Part shown: positions 27,364-36,146 of the stretch, in pieces
How positions within the stretch are numbered: position 1 is the first letter of the stretch
How the letters are laid out: each line of letters starts with the position of its first letter
Source: Pseudomonadota bacterium
Lineage (GTDB): Bacteria; Desulfobacterota; Binatia; Binatales; Binataceae
Assembly (NCBI GenBank): GCA_021325025.1
Contig: JAJPHZ010000008.1
Span: 1 to 59,008, forward strand
Direction of reading: 5' to 3'
DNA length: 59,008 bases
Translations under genes and position numbers: made by a program
Notes under the pieces: generated by a model
What the model was told of the DNA's origin: nothing
Seen by the model: only the letters and a program-made list of their open reading frames with translations
Database searches by the model: none

Positions 27364-27419
27364 ATACCTGATGGCATGGAGCCGGCCGTCGCGGCCGGGT
27401 TTAGTCAACCATCCTGCAT

Positions 27420-27735
27420 CGCCTGTGCCGCGTTGCCGGCTTCAGTCCTTCTGCCGGGCGCCGCGCGTCTGCACGACCGGATAGTCGCCCTCCGCGATGA
27501 CGCTGTCGGTGATTCCCGTGCCCATGCTTTCCATCTGCGCGAACAGGGGATGGATGAGCTTGTCGAGCAGTTCCTTTTTGCCGTTGACGGTGCCGAAAAC
27601 TTCGTGCTGTCAAATCACCGTCCAGCGAACGTCGTCGGCCATCGCACCGAGCATTTCATCGATGCTTAGCTTGTCCCATCCGGCGGATTATTCTCGGCTG
27701 CGATCATGGCATTGACCTGCTTTTTGTTCGTCCGC
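27420..27735 (-). pseudogene. decayed SnoaL-like gene
   Basis: No intact frame exists, but three adjacent pieces read as one SnoaL/NTF2-like protein: an N-terminal piece with NKKQVNAMIAAENNPPDG, then KLSIDEMLGAMADDVRWTVI, a TGA stop (near 27611), GTVNGKKELLDKLIHPLFAQ, AEGDYPVVQTRGARQK, and after another shift TEAGN. Disruptions are a frameshift near 27672, an in-frame stop and a frameshift near 27440; the normal C-terminal third is missing. The disrupted blocks match the SnoaL order (DDVRW...G...GK...PL...AEGD...V...G). Assembly error could explain one lesion but not all. Confidence 0.65.
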
Positions 27736-27739
27736 GGCG

Positions 27740-28294
27740 CTAAAGCCCCGCGGCCGGAGACCCGTCGCATCGAGTGGTGCCGCCGACCGCCTCGAACATG
27801 CCAGCGTGGCGGCTGTAGCTGAAGTCTTCGCAATAGCAGAACTGCCTTTCGGCTGCGCTGTTGTAACGGGCGGTAAAGCGGGCGCTCAGGATCGCCTTGC
27901 CGCCGATCGCCGCCTCGAACTGATCCCTGGTCAGATGCAAAAAGAGTACGTGCGGAACCTGAGGCGACATTATGCCGACCGTCTTGGTGACGAGCACCAG
28001 CCGATGGCCGTCGAGCAGCAACTCGCCGCGCACCCGCACGCCGTCGGCAGGAACGTGTCCGAAGTCGCGGTAATCCACCGCCACCGCCGGGCCGCCGGCC
28101 GCGTCGGTGTCCAGCGTGATGCCCTCGACGCCGATATAGGGCCGCTCCGAACTCTTCATGATCTGGTCGGCGATGGTGGCGGTGCGCCAGGTCGCAAAGC
28201 CGCTGAACATGGTTGCGCCAACCATCAGGATGGCGACCAGGTCGGCGAATCCCAAAAGGCCCGCGATTCGCCGCTCTTGTGCCTCCAGACTCAT
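27740..28294 (-). CDS. membrane-anchored protein of unknown function
   Basis: A 184-residue protein with one likely transmembrane helix near the N-terminus (residues about 12-34, AGLLGFADLVAILMVGATMF) and a beta-rich soluble domain after it. Basic residues precede the helix, so an N-in orientation with the domain outside is probable. The C-terminus contains two Cys two residues apart (CYC) and a third further on. I do not recognise the family. GAGAGGG precedes the ATG. It stands directly after (upstream in transcription of) the decayed SnoaL gene and is divergent from the SDR at 28503. Confidence 0.65.
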   Translation of the reverse strand: MSLEAQERRIAGLLGFADLVAILMVGATMFSGFATWRTATIADQIMKSSERPYIGVEGITLDTDAAGGPAVAVDYRDFGHVPADGVRVRGELLLDGHRLVLVTKTVGIMSPQVPHVLFLHLTRDQFEAAIGGKAILSARFTARYNSAAERQFCYCEDFSYSRHAGMFEAVGGTTRCDGSPAAGL

Positions 28295-28502
28295 CGTTCA
28301 CCCTCTCGAATGCCGTTATCCACCAACGGGCAGAGCTATATAGTGAATACACCGCAAAGTCACGATCGCAGCCGTTGAAAATGTCTTTTGGCGGTGGTTG
28401 AAGTGTACCAGTCCCCTTCGCCCCAGGCCTTTTCGGGGGCGGCGAGAGGGTGGAAATCAGCGCCGGGCGGCCGATTCGAAGATAAACAGCAAGGAGAGAA
28501 GT

Positions 28503-29261
28503 ATGACTGGAAGTTTTACGGGCAAGGTGGCGCTGGTGACCGGTGCGGGCCAGAACATCGGACGCGCAACGGCGCTGCGCTTTGCCGCCGAGGGGGCGAA
28601 GGTCGCCGTGGTGGATATCATCGCCGACACCGGCAACGAAACGGTGGGGATGATCAAGCAGCGCGGCGGGGACGCGATCTTCGTACAGGCCGACGTGACC
28701 AGGGCGCGCGAGGTCGAGGCGATGGTGGCAGCGACGGTGAGGGCCTTCGGGCGGCTGGATTGTGCGTTCAACAACGCGGGCGGGGCGGGCCAGTATTATG
28801 TGCCGCTCGTGGATTGCACCGAAGAGAAGTGGGCGTGGACGATTGCATTCAACCTGACCAGCGTCTGGCTGTGCATGAAGTATGAGATCCCGCAGATGGT
28901 CAAGCAGGGCGGCGGCGCGATCGTCAATGCCGGATCGCTGGTGGCACTGGCCGCCACCCCGCTGCTGGGTGCTTACACCGCGGCCAAGGGCGGCGTGCTG
29001 GCGCTGTCGCGCGCGGCGGCGCTGGAGTATGCGAAGTCCGGGATTCGCGTCAACGTCACCTGTCCGGGCGCGATTCGCACCCACAAGCATGAGGAGTCGA
29101 TGCGCATCCTGGGCGCCACCGCCGCGCCGCCCGCGATGCCGATGGGCCGTCCGGGAGAGCCGCGCGAGGTCGCCGACGCGGTCGTCTGGCTGTGCTCCGA
29201 CGCCGCCTCCTTCGTCACCGGCACGGCATTTACGATCGACGGCGGCGCCTTCGCGCAGTGA
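28503..29261 (+). CDS. short-chain dehydrogenase/reductase
   Basis: A 252-residue classical SDR: VTGAGQNIGRATALRF (Asn in the glycine motif), NNAGG, catalytic triad in NAGSLVAL...GAYTAAKGG, and NVTCPGAIRTHK. AVVDI suggests NAD preference. ATG 28503 follows AAGGAGAGA at a proper distance; the frame upstream of it has no family similarity. It converges on the CitE-like gene at 29271 with nine bases between. Confidence 0.9.
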   Translation: MTGSFTGKVALVTGAGQNIGRATALRFAAEGAKVAVVDIIADTGNETVGMIKQRGGDAIFVQADVTRAREVEAMVAATVRAFGRLDCAFNNAGGAGQYYVPLVDCTEEKWAWTIAFNLTSVWLCMKYEIPQMVKQGGGAIVNAGSLVALAATPLLGAYTAAKGGVLALSRAAALEYAKSGIRVNVTCPGAIRTHKHEESMRILGATAAPPAMPMGRPGEPREVADAVVWLCSDAASFVTGTAFTIDGGAFAQ

Positions 29262-29270
29262 AGCCGTTGT

Positions 29271-30203
29271 TCACAGCACGCCGAGTTCGCGCGCCCAGAT
29301 AAGGTTTTTGCGGGCCGAGCCGACGTGCGCGATGTGCACGCGATGGCCTTCGCCGCGGTTGGGGTCGCCATAAATGATGGGGCCTGTGCCGGCCGCTTCC
29401 GCCTCTGCGGCCAGACGGTCGAGATCCTTCCAATACGCGATCTCACTTTGCGTCGGGGTGAAATACTCGTGCACGATCGGCACCAGGCGCGGATTGCCGA
29501 TCATCATCCCGTAGTAGCCCAGTTCGCGCAGTTCCTTGCACCACGCGCGCAGGCCCTTCTCGTCGTCGAGGTCGCCGCCCCACATTCCGCTGATCGGATA
29601 GCGGATGCCGGCCGCCCTGACGTCGAGCAGGACCTTGGAGCGAATGAACAGCGTCTCACGACCCTCCGCGGTCCATCGGTAGCCGACCGCCTGATGGATA
29701 TCGCCGAAGCGGGAGATCGCACCGCCCATGTAGCTGATACGCGCCGATGCCATCGCGATCTCATACGCCAGCCGCAGCGCCTGTGCCGTCTCCAGAATCG
29801 GATAGATCATCGTGCGGCCCATCGGCAGACCCAAGTCGACTTCCATGCAGCCCAGCAACGCCTCGGCGGCGTGGATGTCGGCGGGACCCTGCACTTTGGG
29901 CACCAGGATTCCGGCCAGCCGCTCGCCCATCGCGGCGCGCAAATCGCGCAGGGTCTGACCCGTGGAGGGCGGCTGCACGCGCACGAAGATGAGCGGACGC
30001 TCCCTGGCAGGGGCCGAATCCAGGAACGAGCGGACCACCTTTCGCGCCCGCTCCTGCGCGGCAGGCGGGAACGGCGTCCTGGGCTCTTCAAGGTCGATCA
30101 CAATCGAGTCCGCACCGGAGTTATAGGCGGCGTTGATTTCCGCTTCCTCCGTGTCGGCGCAGAACAACACCGTGCGCAGCGGTTTCGCGTCATGCTTGGC
30201 CAT
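29271..30203 (-). CDS. HpcH/HpaI-family aldolase or CitE-like lyase
   Basis: A 310-residue TIM-barrel protein. Near the N-terminus it has DSIVIDLEEPRTPFP, corresponding to the DLED region of CitE-like enzymes, then RPLIFVRVQPP with the substrate Arg and metal-site residues further on (MEVDLGLPMGRTMIYPILET). Such enzymes cleave or form C-C bonds in acyl-CoA or 2-oxo acids. It lies 12 bases downstream of the amidohydrolase at 30216-31652 with GGGAAGG before its ATG, so the two form an operon. Confidence 0.85.
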   Translation of the reverse strand: MAKHDAKPLRTVLFCADTEEAEINAAYNSGADSIVIDLEEPRTPFPPAAQERARKVVRSFLDSAPARERPLIFVRVQPPSTGQTLRDLRAAMGERLAGILVPKVQGPADIHAAEALLGCMEVDLGLPMGRTMIYPILETAQALRLAYEIAMASARISYMGGAISRFGDIHQAVGYRWTAEGRETLFIRSKVLLDVRAAGIRYPISGMWGGDLDDEKGLRAWCKELRELGYYGMMIGNPRLVPIVHEYFTPTQSEIAYWKDLDRLAAEAEAAGTGPIIYGDPNRGEGHRVHIAHVGSARKNLIWARELGVL

Positions 30204-30215
30204 GCGTTCCTTCCC

Positions 30216-31652
30216 TTACTCGATGCCCTTGGCGAGCGCCTGCGCTACCGCGCGCTCGCAGATGGTTCCTTCGAACAGGCGCGGATTCATCCCCGCGTGC
30301 AGGCGCACCGGGTTGAGAAAGGTGAACTCGCGGAAGTCCTCTTCGCTGATAAGGCCTCTCTCGACCAGCCCGTAGGCGTCGGCGACCGGCTCGGTCATGT
30401 CTGGCACGTCCCAATGCGAGATGTCCGAGCCCATCATTGCGCGCAGCCGCGCACCCATCGGATTGACGCGCCCGTTGAACGCCCACGCCACCAGCGGGTC
30501 GTCGGCTTCGCATCCAAAGTAAAGGTTTGGCACGAACAAATCCCGGATGTCCTCGGGGCGGCGGATTTCGGCCCGCGCGAATTCATCGAGCATCGCAGGC
30601 CGCGCCGCGGGCCGCGAGAAGAAATCGCGGATGCGGCCCAGTCTGGAGAGCACGGCGCCGTCGCCGTAGCGCTCCATGTATCGCATCAGCTCGCCCACAT
30701 CCAGGCGGTCGGGATCGAGGTCAAGGATGTTGACGCAGTTGCGCTTGCTCCAATGCCCCACCAGGTCGGCGTACAGGCTGCAGGCCCAGGCCACGCCGCC
30801 TTCCAGAAAGCCGAAACGCAAGGCCGGGAAGCGGCGCGTGACGCCGCCCAAAAACAGCGACTTGGCCAGCGATTCGTGCGAAGCCGCCAGCGCGCCGATG
30901 TGGTTGTAGACGTAGTTGGATATCGAGCGCGTCGGGCGGGCATGCAGATGCGAACTGTGCGACAGCGGCGCGACGCCCAGCTCGATGCATTTGGCCCAGA
31001 ACGGATCGTAATCGTACTCGCTGTCCAGGCCGAAGGTGTCGAGCCGGAACTGATCGCCGCCAAGGCGCCGGCGCGCGTAGCCGGTCACCACCACCGTCTT
31101 CATTCCCAGCTCGCGGACCGCGTACTCCAACTCCGCGATCGCCACCCTGGGGTTGCTCATCGGCACGATACCGCCCACCGCGATACGGTCGCGGTAGGGC
31201 CTGAAGATGCCGGCCAGCCATCGATTCGCCCCGCGCGCCAGCGCGGCGCCCAACTCGACATCATCGAGGTCGAGCAGCGCCAGCACCGTGGACGGATACA
31301 GCAGGGTGAAGTCGATGCCCATCTCGTCCAGGCGCTCGTACAAAAGGCGCGGCAGATGCGCGGTCGCGCGGTCGCGGACGTTGCGCGTCTGCCATCCCCA
31401 CCACGACGGCATCGCCAGCCATTTCTCACGCACGCGCGGGTCGCCGCGGTCCGATAGCGCCGTGGAGGTATCGAACGGCTTGACCATGCCGGCCAGGTAG
31501 CGGTCGCGCAGGTCGCGGCCGCCGCTCTCTTCAAGGCAGGCCAGCAGTTCGTCGTCGAGCACCGGGCCGAGCTCAACCAGATGGCCGTCGGCGTCGATAA
31601 TCGGGTGACCGGCGGCAGCGCGCACCTTTGCCGCCTTGGTTGCGTCCTTCAT
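30216..31652 (-). CDS. amidohydrolase_2-family protein, long form
   Basis: A 478-residue ACMSD-like TIM-barrel amidohydrolase, about 100 residues longer than its relatives in this window. The N-terminal metal motif is IIDADGHLVE, the internal strand FTLLYPSTVLALLDLDD and the late FLEGGVAWACSLYADLVGHW are conserved, and MGSDISHWDVPDM carries the C-terminal metal Asp. AAGGAG precedes the ATG. It is upstream of the CitE-like lyase and downstream of a small EthD protein, all on the minus strand. Probably hydrolyses or decarboxylates the same pathway intermediate; substrate unknown. Confidence 0.85.
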   Translation of the reverse strand: MKDATKAAKVRAAAGHPIIDADGHLVELGPVLDDELLACLEESGGRDLRDRYLAGMVKPFDTSTALSDRGDPRVREKWLAMPSWWGWQTRNVRDRATAHLPRLLYERLDEMGIDFTLLYPSTVLALLDLDDVELGAALARGANRWLAGIFRPYRDRIAVGGIVPMSNPRVAIAELEYAVRELGMKTVVVTGYARRRLGGDQFRLDTFGLDSEYDYDPFWAKCIELGVAPLSHSSHLHARPTRSISNYVYNHIGALAASHESLAKSLFLGGVTRRFPALRFGFLEGGVAWACSLYADLVGHWSKRNCVNILDLDPDRLDVGELMRYMERYGDGAVLSRLGRIRDFFSRPAARPAMLDEFARAEIRRPEDIRDLFVPNLYFGCEADDPLVAWAFNGRVNPMGARLRAMMGSDISHWDVPDMTEPVADAYGLVERGLISEEDFREFTFLNPVRLHAGMNPRLFEGTICERAVAQALAKGIE

Positions 31653-31749
31653 TGGCGCCCACTCCTTGCGATCTAAAATGCCTGTAAGGGGTCCGCAAAC
31701 GCCCTCGCCAGAGCCTGCTTGCGCAGCTCAATCCCCGATGGAGGGGCGG

Positions 31750-32067
31750 TCAGACCACCTGATGCTCTTCGGTGACGAAAAACGCCGTGCGCGAATGATC
31801 GATGAACTTTTTCTCGTCCTCCAGCGCCGCCTTGACTTCCGCGCTACCCATCGCCTTTTTGTAGGCTTCCCAGTCATCCAGCCACATTTCGGCGCAGCCG
31901 TCGTAGGGCGGACGGTTCTTGCCGCGATAGATGGAATGGCTCTGGACGTATTTGCGGCATCCGGGGATGCGGGCGGCAATCGGCCCATGGACATCGCGCC
32001 AGTAGCGATGGAATTCCTCGTCGCTCAAATTGGGCAGCTTGCTGATGCAGTAGACGATCTTGAGCAT
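31750..32067 (-). CDS. EthD-family small barrel protein
   Basis: A 105-residue single-domain EthD protein: MLKIVYCISKLPNLSDEEFH, YWRDVHGPIAARIPG and a C-terminal FFVTEEHQVV. It forms half of a dimeric ferredoxin-like barrel. GGAGG precedes the ATG. It leads a short operon with the amidohydrolase and the CitE-like lyase, and is divergent from the amidohydrolase at 32234. EthD proteins are needed for ethyl tert-butyl ether oxidation in rhodococci but are widespread with unknown roles. Confidence 0.85.
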   Translation of the reverse strand: MLKIVYCISKLPNLSDEEFHRYWRDVHGPIAARIPGCRKYVQSHSIYRGKNRPPYDGCAEMWLDDWEAYKKAMGSAEVKAALEDEKKFIDHSRTAFFVTEEHQVV

Positions 32068-32233
32068 GGACCTACCTCCGTTGCGGTGCGATGGCCGTCA
32101 TCACCTTATTCCTACATTCCGGCCTGGATCGCCAGCGCCGCGGAGCGGGGCGTTTGCAAACGTGGCCAGTTGGTGTACTGAATCTGATCGGGCGCCGTCC
32201 TTTGAACCGGACTGGCGCGGGAGAGGGTTTGCA

Positions 32234-33358
32234 ATGGCTAAATCAGCGGTGGTCGATGCCGACGGCCATATTCTTGAGCCGCCCGACACCTGGGAACGCT
32301 ATTTGGAGCCCAGGTACCGCGAACGCGCGATTCGTATCGGCGTGGACGATAAGGGGCTGGAGTATTTGGAGATCGACCGCAAGACCAGCCGCATTTTCCA
32401 TGGCGGCGGGCTGGGCGGCTTCGGCGGCGCGTACCAGGATCTCAACGAGCTGTACTCGGATCCCAAACTCCGGTACTGGGAAGTCGCCAAGCGGACGCCG
32501 GGCGCGATCGATCCCGACGCGCGCATCCGCGAGATGGACCAACAGGGCATCGACATCGCGATCCTCTACCCCACCATCGGGATCGTCTGGGAAGGCGAAT
32601 GCCGCGACCCGGAACTGGCCGCCGCCTACTGCCGCGCCTATAACAACTACCTGTTCGATTTCTGCTCCCGCCATCCCGACCGGCTGATCGCAGTTGCGCA
32701 CGTCAATCTGTGCGACGTCAACCTTGCGGTCGCCGAGGTCGAGCGCGTCAAGGGCAAGGCCAGGGGGATTTTCTGCACGCCCTATCCGATGAACGGACGG
32801 CCCTACGGCCATCGCTACTACGATCCGTTCTGGGCAGCGTGCGAAGCGGCCGGCCTGCCGGTATCGACGCACGTGCAGGTGCGTCCGACGTCATTGGGCC
32901 ACGAATTCTATCCCGCCGGCCGCGCCCCGTGGTTCTTCTTCATGGAACTGACCGAGGACTCGATCATGGGGATGAACCTGATCTTCCAGGGCGGTGTGCT
33001 GGAACGTTTCCCGCGGCTTAAGTACGTGGTGCTGGAGACCGGATGCGGATGGCTGCCGTCGTGGATGGAACGGGCGGATGCCAAGTACGAGCTGTTCGGC
33101 TTCACTACTGCGATGAAACACAAGCCCAGCAAACTGTTTAAAGAGCATTGCTACATTTCGGCGGAAGCCGACGACGAGGACCTGCCGCTGGTGGCCGGCA
33201 AAATCGGCGCCAAGCGGATGATGTGGGCGACCGACTACCCGCACGCCGACGCGCACAAGGACCCGCTGGCGGCGCTGCGCCGATGTATCGCGCCGATGCC
33301 GCCCGAGGATCAGGACTGGGTACTGGGCCGCACCGCCGTCGAGGTGTGGCGGCTTTAG
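32234..33358 (+). CDS. amidohydrolase_2-family protein
   Basis: A 374-residue ACMSD-like enzyme. Metal motif VVDADGHILEPPDTWERYL, then DIAILYPTIGIVWEGECRDP and the C-terminal MMWATDYPHADAHKDP. ATG 32234 gives MAKSAVVDADGH with GAGAGGG upstream; the upstream extension of the frame is not protein-like. It is followed after 59 bases by a close relative (33418), and together they look like a tandem pair. Confidence 0.88.
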   Translation: MAKSAVVDADGHILEPPDTWERYLEPRYRERAIRIGVDDKGLEYLEIDRKTSRIFHGGGLGGFGGAYQDLNELYSDPKLRYWEVAKRTPGAIDPDARIREMDQQGIDIAILYPTIGIVWEGECRDPELAAAYCRAYNNYLFDFCSRHPDRLIAVAHVNLCDVNLAVAEVERVKGKARGIFCTPYPMNGRPYGHRYYDPFWAACEAAGLPVSTHVQVRPTSLGHEFYPAGRAPWFFFMELTEDSIMGMNLIFQGGVLERFPRLKYVVLETGCGWLPSWMERADAKYELFGFTTAMKHKPSKLFKEHCYISAEADDEDLPLVAGKIGAKRMMWATDYPHADAHKDPLAALRRCIAPMPPEDQDWVLGRTAVEVWRL

Positions 33359-33417
33359 AGGAAGGACAGATCTTTGCGCACCGCGCCACTGGCAGTTGCG
33401 CATCGGAGGAAAGGAAA

Positions 33418-34491
33418 ATGGCCAAATATCGCGTAATCGACGCCGACGGTCATTTCATGGAGCCGGACACCATCTGGACCCAGTACCTCGATCCCAAATA
33501 TCATGCGCAGGCGCCCAAGGGCATGTACGAGCAGGGGCGCTACCGCCTGTCGATCGGCGGCCGTCTGTCGCCTTATCTGTACGGCACCGAAGATTCACTC
33601 AAAGGCACCCGCAAGATGAGTGCCGGCGGACGCGACCCACGGGTGCGGCTGGCCGACATGGACGCCGAAGGCATCGAGGCGATGGTCATGTACACGACCA
33701 CCGGGCTGTTCTTTTTCGGGGTCGACAGCCTGGAGTTGACCGTCGCACTCTGCCGCGCCTTCAACAATTGGGCGCACGACTTTTGCAGCGTCGATCCCAA
33801 ACGCCTGATCAGCCCCGCCATCCTGCCGCAGATGGACGTGCACGCCTCGATCGCCGAATTGCGCCGCGCGGTGGGCGAACTGGGTCTGCGCGGTGCTTTC
33901 GTGCGGCCCAACCCGGTGGGCGGACGCACTTTCGACCATCCCGACTGGGAGCCGTTCTGGACGGTGGTCGAAGAACTCGATGTGCCGCTGGTGATGCATG
34001 AGGGGGCCACCCAGGACGTGCCGCAGATCGGCAACGCACGCTACACCAATTTCCTCTTCCGCCACATGATTTCGCATCCCTTCGAGCAGCAGATGGCGCT
34101 GCTCAGCTTGATCTGCGGGGGCGTGCTCGACCGCCATCCCAATCTGCGCGTGGTGATGGTCGAGGCGGGGTGCGGCTGGGTGCCGTATTGGCTCGAGCGC
34201 ATGGACCATCACGTCGAGGAGTGGGGCTATACGCTGCCTCACAAGCTTTCGCTCAGGCCTTCGGAATACTTCAAACGCCAATGCTTCGTGTCGGCCGACG
34301 GGGAGGAGCGGATGCTGCCGGAGTTCATCAGTTGCCTGGGCGAGGACAATCTGTGCTTTTCCACCGACTATCCGCATCCCGACCATCAGTTCCACGGCGT
34401 GGTGGCGCAGATTGCGGACCGCCCGGACCTGTCGGAGAGCGCCAAGCGCAAGATTTTGGGCGAGAACGCCGCACGCGCCTTCAAGCTGTAG
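33418..34491 (+). CDS. amidohydrolase_2-family protein
   Basis: A 357-residue paralog of the preceding gene: YRVIDADGHFMEPDTIWTQY at the N-terminus, PLVMHEGATQDVPQIG in the barrel, and LCFSTDYPHPDHQFHGVV with the metal Asp. GGAGGAAAGG precedes ATG 33418. The pair share order and motifs but differ in substrate-pocket stretches, so they may act on successive or alternative substrates. A weak terminator-like hairpin follows. Confidence 0.88.
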   Translation: MAKYRVIDADGHFMEPDTIWTQYLDPKYHAQAPKGMYEQGRYRLSIGGRLSPYLYGTEDSLKGTRKMSAGGRDPRVRLADMDAEGIEAMVMYTTTGLFFFGVDSLELTVALCRAFNNWAHDFCSVDPKRLISPAILPQMDVHASIAELRRAVGELGLRGAFVRPNPVGGRTFDHPDWEPFWTVVEELDVPLVMHEGATQDVPQIGNARYTNFLFRHMISHPFEQQMALLSLICGGVLDRHPNLRVVMVEAGCGWVPYWLERMDHHVEEWGYTLPHKLSLRPSEYFKRQCFVSADGEERMLPEFISCLGEDNLCFSTDYPHPDHQFHGVVAQIADRPDLSESAKRKILGENAARAFKL

Positions 34492-34495
34492 GCAT

Positions 34496-34525
34496 CGGCG
34501 CGGCCGCGCAGCATGCGCGCCGTTT
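34496..34525 (+). terminator. possible weak terminator after the amidohydrolase pair
   Basis: CGGCGCG (34496-34502) pairs with CGCGCCG (34516-34522) around a 13-base loop and is followed by TTT. The stem is short and the U-tract minimal, so this is only a candidate. Confidence 0.3.
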
Positions 34526-34561
34526 CAAATAAAGTTTTCGGAAGTATTGCCGATGCCGTGT

Positions 34562-34590
34562 TTGACACTTTCGGAGAGCTTGTGTTAACG
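34562..34590 (+). promoter_or_regulatory. possible promoter of the DUF1329 gene
   Basis: A consensus TTGACA (34562-34567) is followed after 17 bases by TTAACG, a poor -10. It is about 75 bases before the start codon at 34666, in the stretch separating this gene from the amidohydrolases. The -35 box is convincing, the -10 is not. Confidence 0.35.
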
Positions 34591-34665
34591 GCTTATCGCA
34601 AATCGGGGGAGGCACTTGCACGTTTTGGTTGGATAAATTCCAGGGCTAAGGAGGGCACGGAAATC

Positions 34666-36021
34666 ATGTCACGCCTGAGTCGCTTGACAATCTTGGTCTT
34701 CGGGCTTTGGGTTTTAACCTCCGCCTGGGCCAACGCACAGGTGACGCTGCCCCAGTTCGATGAGCATTTCTACCAGTCGCTGGCGCCGGCGGATTCCAAG
34801 GCTACCATCCCGCCCGGCACCGTGATCAACGCGCAGAACTGGCAGCAATACAAGCAGTTCATGCCGATGGGCCTGCAAATGTTGCTGGCCGGCAAGCTGC
34901 CGACCTTCAGCCCGCCGCCCGACTTTCAAATGATAGTCGGGCCCACCCAATCCTATCCTCTGCCCAGAAAGTTCATCGCCGATTCGGAAAAATATTCCGC
35001 CCAGGTCAAGCTGGTGCATCAAGCCGACGGCGGTACTAGTCTGCAGGGCTACGTCACGGGTCTGCCGTTTCCGCATCCCAGCGGCCCCGACGAAGGCATC
35101 GAGCTGCTGTGGGACAACTACTACAACTGGCAGCCGCACATCGGGCAAATCGACACCTGGTCGCAGGCCACCGACAAGTACCTAAGCCGCAGCGCCACAA
35201 GGGTTACGTGCGTGCATTTCAAGCAGATGCACATCAGCGACCCGGACCTGCCGCCCAACATGCCCGATGCTCACGGAATTTTTCTGACCGAGAATTGCGA
35301 AGTGTGGGAACCCGAGCAATCCAAGTACGTCACCGCACTGCAGGTGTTTTACGACGATCCGGCACGGGTGGCTGAAAACTACGCCTTCATACCCGCTCTG
35401 CGGCGCTCGCTGCGGCTGTCGTCGGCGGCGCGCTGCTCGCCGTTCGCCGGCGGCGACTTCACCAACGACGACTTTCGCAATGGGATGAATCTGCAGGTGC
35501 CGCTTTTCCAGTCCAGGTTTCTGGGGGTGAAGAAGATCCTCACGATGGTGTTTCCCAACCGCGACTTCTACTTCTCTTACGCGCAGGGAGCCAACAAGCC
35601 GCCGCAATACTACTATCCCTCCTATATCCCGCGCCCCGGCGTTGGCAAATGGCAACTGCGCGACATGTACGTGTTCGATAATCGCCGGATCCCCTCGCAG
35701 CGGGTCGGCTATTGCTACGGCGACCGCGTGATATTCCTGGACAAGGAGCAGTTCGCACCCCAGTGGCTCGACCTCTACGATGCGAACCTCAAATTCTGGA
35801 AATTCTATTGGAACCTGTATTATCCCGAGCTTTTTCCCGACAGCGGCGAGCGCACTTTCGGCTCGGGTACGACCGGCGGCTTTTTCCTGATGCAGGAGTT
35901 TCAGAACACGCACGAGGACGCGGCCTGGCAGATCGCGCATTGGGGGCGTGACGTGCCGCCCACCTTCCGCGACTATTCGCGCTGGGGCACGCCCGCGGGA
36001 CTGTTGCAGGTCATGCAGTGA
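34666..36021 (+). CDS. exported DUF1329-family protein
   Basis: A 451-residue secreted protein. ATG 34666 with AAGGAGGG upstream gives an N-terminal signal peptide (SRLSRLTILVFGLWVLTSAW, cleavage probably after ANA at about residue 24). The mature part is of DUF1329 type, predicted to be an outer-membrane or periplasmic beta-rich protein related to lipoprotein-localisation folds; it is rich in Tyr, Trp and Pro. DUF1329 genes commonly sit with aromatic and sterol-degradation genes and DUF1302 proteins. No DUF1302 partner is visible here. A good terminator follows, so it is a single-gene unit. Confidence 0.82.
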   Translation: MSRLSRLTILVFGLWVLTSAWANAQVTLPQFDEHFYQSLAPADSKATIPPGTVINAQNWQQYKQFMPMGLQMLLAGKLPTFSPPPDFQMIVGPTQSYPLPRKFIADSEKYSAQVKLVHQADGGTSLQGYVTGLPFPHPSGPDEGIELLWDNYYNWQPHIGQIDTWSQATDKYLSRSATRVTCVHFKQMHISDPDLPPNMPDAHGIFLTENCEVWEPEQSKYVTALQVFYDDPARVAENYAFIPALRRSLRLSSAARCSPFAGGDFTNDDFRNGMNLQVPLFQSRFLGVKKILTMVFPNRDFYFSYAQGANKPPQYYYPSYIPRPGVGKWQLRDMYVFDNRRIPSQRVGYCYGDRVIFLDKEQFAPQWLDLYDANLKFWKFYWNLYYPELFPDSGERTFGSGTTGGFFLMQEFQNTHEDAAWQIAHWGRDVPPTFRDYSRWGTPAGLLQVMQ

Positions 36022-36050
36022 AATTGCGGAAGTAAACAGTTCAACCCAAA

Positions 36051-36089
36051 CGGGCGGTGCAGTTCCAAATTGCGCCGCCCGCCTTTTCT
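36051..36089 (+). terminator. intrinsic terminator of the DUF1329 gene
   Basis: CGGGCGGTGCA (36051-36061) pairs with TGCGCCGCCCG (36071-36081) with one G-U wobble and a nine-base loop, then CCTTTTCT. It lies 30 bases after the stop codon. Confidence 0.75.
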
Positions 36090-36146
36090 GTGCGGCCCGC
36101 ACGCCGGGCTGCCGCCACTCCGAATCGTTGGCCTACCAGGCCGCGC

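Noticed and set aside
29325..31457. A 710-codon open frame opposite the CitE-like and amidohydrolase genes
   Set aside because: Composition is Arg/His/Gln/Ala-rich with no fold signature, and both genes on the other strand have clear motifs; this is an antisense shadow of GC-rich coding DNA.
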